Shown one piece after another: positions 57,139-64,000 of a stretch of DNA of 64,000 nucleotides (positions are counted from its first letter, which is position 1; every line of letters begins with the position of its first letter). The DNA lies in the NCBI GenBank assembly GCA_028023455.1, contig JAQFVV010006696.1, forward strand, positions 154,501-218,500, given 5' to 3'. The DNA is from Epiperipatus broadwayi (Eukaryota > Onychophora > Udeonychophora > Euonychophora > Peripatidae). The notes under the pieces were generated by a model. The model worked only from the letters and a program-made list of their open reading frames with translations. It was not told the DNA's origin and searched no databases. The translations under genes and the position numbers were made by a program.

Positions 57139-58334
57139 AACTGATTAGGATAATTTTTTTCACAAATGTCAACTTTATTTCCATTTATGTATGTAACCAT
57201 CATGTCTGCTATACTTAGATTTAACTTATTATTACTGTCTTATCTAATATTCATCCAGTCTTTATGAGATATTAGTGATGACTCAATACCACTATTCACA
57301 GCCATAGTGATCCATTTCCCCAATCATGGACATTTAAAAGAATATGAACCATTTTCATGTCACAATTTGTTATGACTTTGATGGATGATATTATGTATTC
57401 CACCTCTCCTTGAGATTTCAAATCTGACTTCTTGTTTGGAAACTCACCATCTTTAGAATAAAAGACTGCAACTAAGAGCCCTCTCATGTTACAATTTAGG
57501 CAAGTTTCTCTTTATACTTTCATCTATTCTTCAAGGGTTTTATTTTTCCACAGTAAGTATATAATTGTTGTTTGATGTTGCCATTGGGAGAATTACAATG
57601 GTTTTTTTCACTTTTCTCTATTGAATATCTTTTGAAGACATTATGTCCTAATATAGTAATGGTTTCTTATGTGACATGTTTATCCATGGTGTTTTTGTAG
57701 GTCAGACCTGGATTGTTCAATAGCACTTTCCTAAAATTATAAATCACAGAGTCATTTATTTCCAGTCCAAAATAATAGTCCTTAGCTTATTTTCTTAATG
57801 TAACTAGTTTTTTTGTGGTAACTGAATCCTATTTCATAGCCTGAGTTTTGCTGTTTATTTTGATATTTTCATAATAAAATATTTATTTAGTCTCTCTACA
57901 AACTCCAGATATGCTAAGTATTCCATACATTTTGGGTATTAATCCTAGTTGACTTTGGATCATGTCATGTCCCCCATAATACAAAAGTGTCAAATTTTAT
58001 AGCAGTCAACCTCAATTTTATTTAGAAACATATATTGCTTGACCTGTGTAATATAGCTTTTCCACGAGTCAACATTATTTATCATGAACTTGTGTATTGT
58101 TGAATTAGCAGGAATTTCCTGAAATGTTGAAACTGCATCATTCTTTTATGTCTGAGAATTTATCTTTCTTTATAAAACATTTTATATACATATTTAATTA
58201 ACATTTATACAATGCATAAGTATGAATATTTTTATGTATTAATTGGTAGCGGCAAATACAGTTAAACTTAAATAGCACTATAAAGTTTAAAAGTTTACCT
58301 GTATATTTCTGAAAATTTATAATTTTCTTTTACT

Positions 58335-58586
58335 TCAGCCATTTCTCAGTTATGGCTTTATCATAGAATTGTATTAAGTTATTCCAAAACATTTTATCCC
58401 AGGACCGTACTGAAAAAATTCTGGACTGAGAGAGTGAGAATATAATTCTGCCTTTTTAATCTAAATCCATTTATCAAGCACCATTTCTAGAATAAGAACC
58501 CACAGCAATGCTCTCTGTAAATATCTTTACTTGAATAAAATGATAAACAGGTATGTAGCAATTAAGTTCCCTAATTTACAAATACA
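58335..58586 (-). repeat. Gypsy 5' LTR
   Basis: Starts TGTATTTGTAAATTAGGG at 58586, with a GTTTATCATTTTATTCAAG-like middle and AAATGTTTTGGAATAACTTA near the 3' side. The end is placed at AAATGGCTG by comparison with the other LTRs, within a few bases. Confidence 0.75.
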
Positions 58587-58717
58587 CAGCTATAACATGT
58601 AGAACTAATGTTTCATACACATAAATCATATTTATTTATCATTAATAGTAAGAAAATAAATTCATACATCATATGAATTAATCTAATAAGCTTGTGCTAC
58701 AAAAGTAAAATAATGAG

Positions 58718-59051
58718 CATGCTAATAAACATTTAACAAGATTTTTCAAATATCCGTACCCCAAATCAGTTTCAAGCTGATGGCTAGTCAGGAGGACACT
58801 AGGATATTCAGACACTAGATCTAAAATACCAGCTACAGGCCAGTGTTTATCTGATATTTACCTATTATTTACTGAAATTTATAGATATCAATATGGCTTC
58901 AAACCCAAATATCTGACATAAATAGTTACATGGAGCTGAACTAAATTCAGATACACCATATATTAATTGCTTTAGTAATATAACATTGCCAAATCATTAA
59001 GAGCAAAAGTATAATAGTAAACAAATCATGTTATGCATCATGTAACTTACC
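58718..59051 (-). mobile_element. Diverged single-unit relative of the hammerhead repeats
   Basis: The same landmark order as in the arrays can be read on the plus strand: a CAGTTTCAAGCTGATGGCTA ribozyme remnant, CACTAGATCTAAAAT, CAGTGTTTAT, ATGGCTTCAAACCCA, GAGCTGAACTAAATTCAG and ATATATTAATTGC. The core is degenerate (CTGACTA for CTGAYGA; stem III largely deleted), but GCTTGAAA is kept. It is flanked by direct repeats TAATAAGCTTGTGCTACAAA (about 58684) and TAATAAGCTTGTACTACAAA (about 59053), about 34 bp each. Confidence 0.6.
58755..58806 (-). ncRNA. Hammerhead ribozyme, degenerate
   Basis: Outer stem ATATCC/GGATAT could pair and GCTTGAAA is present, but the first core element lacks its GA and stem III is shortened. 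Expected inactive. Confidence 0.45.
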
Positions 59052-59551
59052 TTAATAAGCTTGTACTACAAATGTAACATAATAAATTACTTTTAGGGTT
59101 AGGATTATAACATAATAAAATGCATACAGATTGTGCAAACTTAGACATATTTAGACGTTTTTTTCAATTTATGATTATACATGTCATCTATAAGCATATA
59201 TAAAAGTATAAATTGTAGACTGATAAATTCTAAAAAATTAAATATTATATGGTATACATATGTATTTATTTTCATAATGCCAATGTTGCATCATTCAATA
59301 TGGATGTTTATAACAGTTATTGTTAGATTTTTTTCAGTTCTCTATTAAAAACAATCTAGAAAATGGTTACCAAAATAATAATGATCAAAACACAAAACCT
59401 AATTAGAACAATCCACAAAAATAATTTATTTCAATATTGTTACAAGATATTCTGATTGATGAAATGTGATTACTTCAATGCCACAGTTTTTTGATGAATA
59501 CAATATTGTGGGATTGTCAAGAGTGCAGTTAATCTGAAATACGTTTTTTTA

Positions 59552-59713
59552 TTAATAATTTATTGTTTTGGAAATCCAACCGATGTATTTACTGACATTT
59601 ACAAAAAATCCAGGAATTACTGAAGATCCACAAAGAAATGGTCCATGTGAAGCAATACCTACCACAATCCAACGGCCATTAACTTCTTTCACCAATGGGC
59701 CACCTGAATCACC
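59552..59713 (-). CDS. S1 serine protease paralogue, terminal exon
   Basis: The minus-strand acceptor TATATATTTAG ends at 59714. The exon starts GGT GAT TCA in phase 0 and encodes 53 residues and TAA (59554-59552). It opens GDSGGPLVKEV, with the canonical active-site motif. WIVVGIASHGPFLC holds the S-x-G substrate strand, and IPGFFVNVSKYIGWISKTIN is the C-terminal helix. It has the same length and phase as the exon at 43063-43224. The preceding exon would lie beyond the right edge of the window. Substrate specificity cannot be judged without residue 189. Confidence 0.88.
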   Translation of the reverse strand, partial: GDSGGPLVKEVNGRWIVVGIASHGPFLCGSSVIPGFFVNVSKYIGWISKTINY

Positions 59714-62340
<2,627 letters not shown>

Positions 62341-62347
62341 TTCGCAA

Positions 62348-62349
<2 letters not shown>

Positions 62350-62396
<47 letters not shown>
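62350..62396. repeat. (AT)n microsatellite
   Basis: A pure AT run separating the intron from the GC-richer block. Confidence 0.95.
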
Positions 62397-62398
<2 letters not shown>

Positions 62399-64000
62399 GG
62401 GAAAGCTTTGAGATTCGCATATACTGACCACTAGGGCGCCAGTAGTCAGAAAATCGGAACTAGACATTTATTTTAAGGGTGGACAGGGTATGCGAACCTG
62501 AATGTGTCAGACTAAACTCAGAGAGAAACAAGATATGTTAAGTATTGTTTAGACAGTTGAGAATAAAAGCACAAAGACAAACGTCAGCCAAATAAAATTA
62601 AACAATTTATTAATTTTATTAAAAGTTGGACAATAGAGTAAAGACATCTAGCCATAATACAAAAGTGACTTATATTAACCTACGCATTTTTACCAGAGAG
62701 TGCACAAGAGTACGACAAACATGAAGGCATTAAACATTTTGGCAGCAAAATTCTCTCACCTAAAATATAAGAAATGATTAGGATAATATCTTCTTGCTGG
62801 CCAGTTGTAAAATTACAAAAACAAACAACAACTCTAGCTTCCTGAATCAGAGATAATAAAACAGTTACTGTCCTGCCGGAAATCAACAACACCAGCGTGG
62901 ACGTACGAGCAGTAGTATTATAACTACTGTTGTTAAACCGCTGCAGGACTGCTGCGCGTAATACTACATTAAAAGTAAACATGGTTGATCTCACATACAA
63001 GACAGCAAAAGATATTTGATTATGATCTTATGTAATCCAGAAAGAAATGACTACTTTCAGATAACTCAAAGAAATAACTTGACAAATAGCAAGCAAAAAG
63101 ATTTTGTTGTTTGCACAAAAAGCACAAACTAAACATGCTTAAAGATTCTTTATTTTACAACTAAGAGCAGGTGAATATATAAAGATTACGAAAACTGCCA
63201 ATGTATTTTGTAATAGATAATGAAATAATCAGGTATATATTAAATGTATAAATACAATCTCCTAATGCACCCCCTGATAAACAAAAATTGCAAACAAATT
63301 TGGAATCTTAAAACTAAGATTCCAAGACACACATTAAATACTAGAAAAAGTACATACAGATAATAAATAATTAAAAATAATTAATACCATTTTAAAACAT
63401 ACTTATCATTAGATTGAGTGGAGATTTAATTAAATGAAATTTATTTACCCTGGTTAGAATAGAAAAAGTGAAGCTTATGGTAAGGCAGAGTTCTAGTGAT
63501 TTTGTGATGAGTGCACACTTTTGATAATAGTTCATCTTTCAAAAGATTTCTCTTAATAACAAAAACAAGTGTCGAGGCAAATTCTGAATCTGGCTATGTC
63601 AGAGTTTTATGGCATGGCTGAAGAACAGTGTGGAGCCTGAGGCTCATCTTTATTTGAATTAGCTCTGCATATTAAGGTTTCCAATACAAATAGCCACGTT
63701 TGTTGACATCATAAAAGCAAATTTCAAAAATGTCTTAAATGTTCAAACTGCGATTAATAAGTTGAAGTAAGCATTTTTAAAAACAGCTTCTTGCTCCTCT
63801 CCTAACAAGCAACCTTGTCTTAATCTCTAGAATAATAGCAACTACCTCCTTTCTGGCAGGGTATACTTACCTCACTACATTTCCCACAAAAAACCTTCCT
63901 TATTGACAAATTCTATATCTCAGTCAGGGCAAATATTAATTTCCCGCTCAATCCAATTTAAGAATTCCAACCAGGGATTATTGTAACCAAAATAACAAAT
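62397..64000. other. Unrecognised GC-richer segment
   Basis: Begins GGGGGAAAGCTTTGAGATTC directly after (AT)n and has higher GC and more CpG than the rest. Purine/pyrimidine blocks such as GCACCCCCTGATAAACAAAA suggest part of an LTR retrotransposon (LTR plus leader on the minus strand). The only sizeable frame (62680-63000, -) has no recognised domain and I do not call it a gene. The segment continues past the window. Confidence 0.4.

Larger units (their letters stand above)
54029..58586 (-). mobile_element. Gypsy LTR retrotransposon, full-length but decayed
   Basis: Both LTRs are present in direct orientation (5' LTR 58335-58586, 3' LTR 54029-54276; about 250 bp each, visibly diverged), about 4.6 kb overall. 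A purine-rich stretch (GTGGGAGAGGAAATG) lies just upstream of the 3' LTR, as expected for a polypurine tract. TGGCTGAAGT at the inner edge of the 5' LTR could be a tRNA primer site, but this is tentative. Gag, protease, RT, RNase H and integrase traces follow in Gypsy order. It lies downstream of the minus-strand protease exon, as its partner does on the plus strand. Confidence 0.85.
58587..59551 (-). other. 3' flank of minus-strand protease gene with insertions
   Basis: Homologous to the plus-strand 43225-43535 at both ends, including AATAAA followed by TTATTTTTG near 59425 and TTTGTAGCACAAGC-like near 58695. About 660 bp in the middle (about 58700-59360) is absent from the plus-strand locus and contains the hammerhead-family relative. 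Confidence 0.7.

Overview
The window is AT-rich animal nuclear DNA, probably from an invertebrate. Introns are very long, there are many (AT)n and (ATT)n microsatellites, and most of the sequence is decayed retroelement. No organism can be named. The only host coding sequence I can support is three exons of trypsin-fold (S1 family) serine proteases. An internal exon (5713-5894, +) and a terminal exon (43063-43224, +) join in phase around the active-site GDSG motif across a 37 kb intron. A paralogous terminal exon (59552-59713, -) lies tail-to-tail with them. The homology extends into 3' flanks, a shared Gypsy insertion and intron sequence. The two loci are therefore arms of an old inverted duplication (about 42.3-46.3 kb against 60.6-55.8 kb, plus 20.2-21.3 kb against 62.0-60.6 kb).

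Layout: 0-5.7 kb is a set of Penelope-like elements (PLEs; reverse transcriptase plus GIY-YIG endonuclease) arranged as divergent inverted dimers, one nested in another. They end about 40 bp before the protease exon. 6-13 kb is mostly featureless intron with a foldback element and degenerate tandem repeats. 13.1-14.5 kb, 25.7-26.7 kb and 29.6-32.1 kb are three arrays of 403-419 bp monomers. Each monomer carries a recognisable type I hammerhead ribozyme. 14.6-15.2 kb is another PLE inverted dimer, and 15.6-19.5 kb holds a decayed Gypsy element. 32.4-39.5 kb has diverged direct repeats and a coiled-coil retroelement-like ORF. 40-42 kb is a 5'-truncated RTE-type LINE. 43.5-46.3 kb and 54.0-58.6 kb are two copies of one Gypsy element, the second with both LTRs. 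48-50.4 kb is a cluster of local repeats, and 52.7-53.2 kb is a PLE remnant. 62.4-64 kb is unrecognised, more GC-rich sequence.

The most interesting system is the hammerhead-bearing repeat family. Its copies retain the catalytic core and show compensatory changes in stem I between arrays. Two of the three arrays have the same unusual shape as the PLE insertions: divergent arms, 5' ends at the centre and 3' ends running outward into (AT)n. This suggests retrozyme-like, non-autonomous elements moved by PLE machinery. PLEs with hammerhead motifs are known in animals; this family and its association are inferred here from sequence alone.
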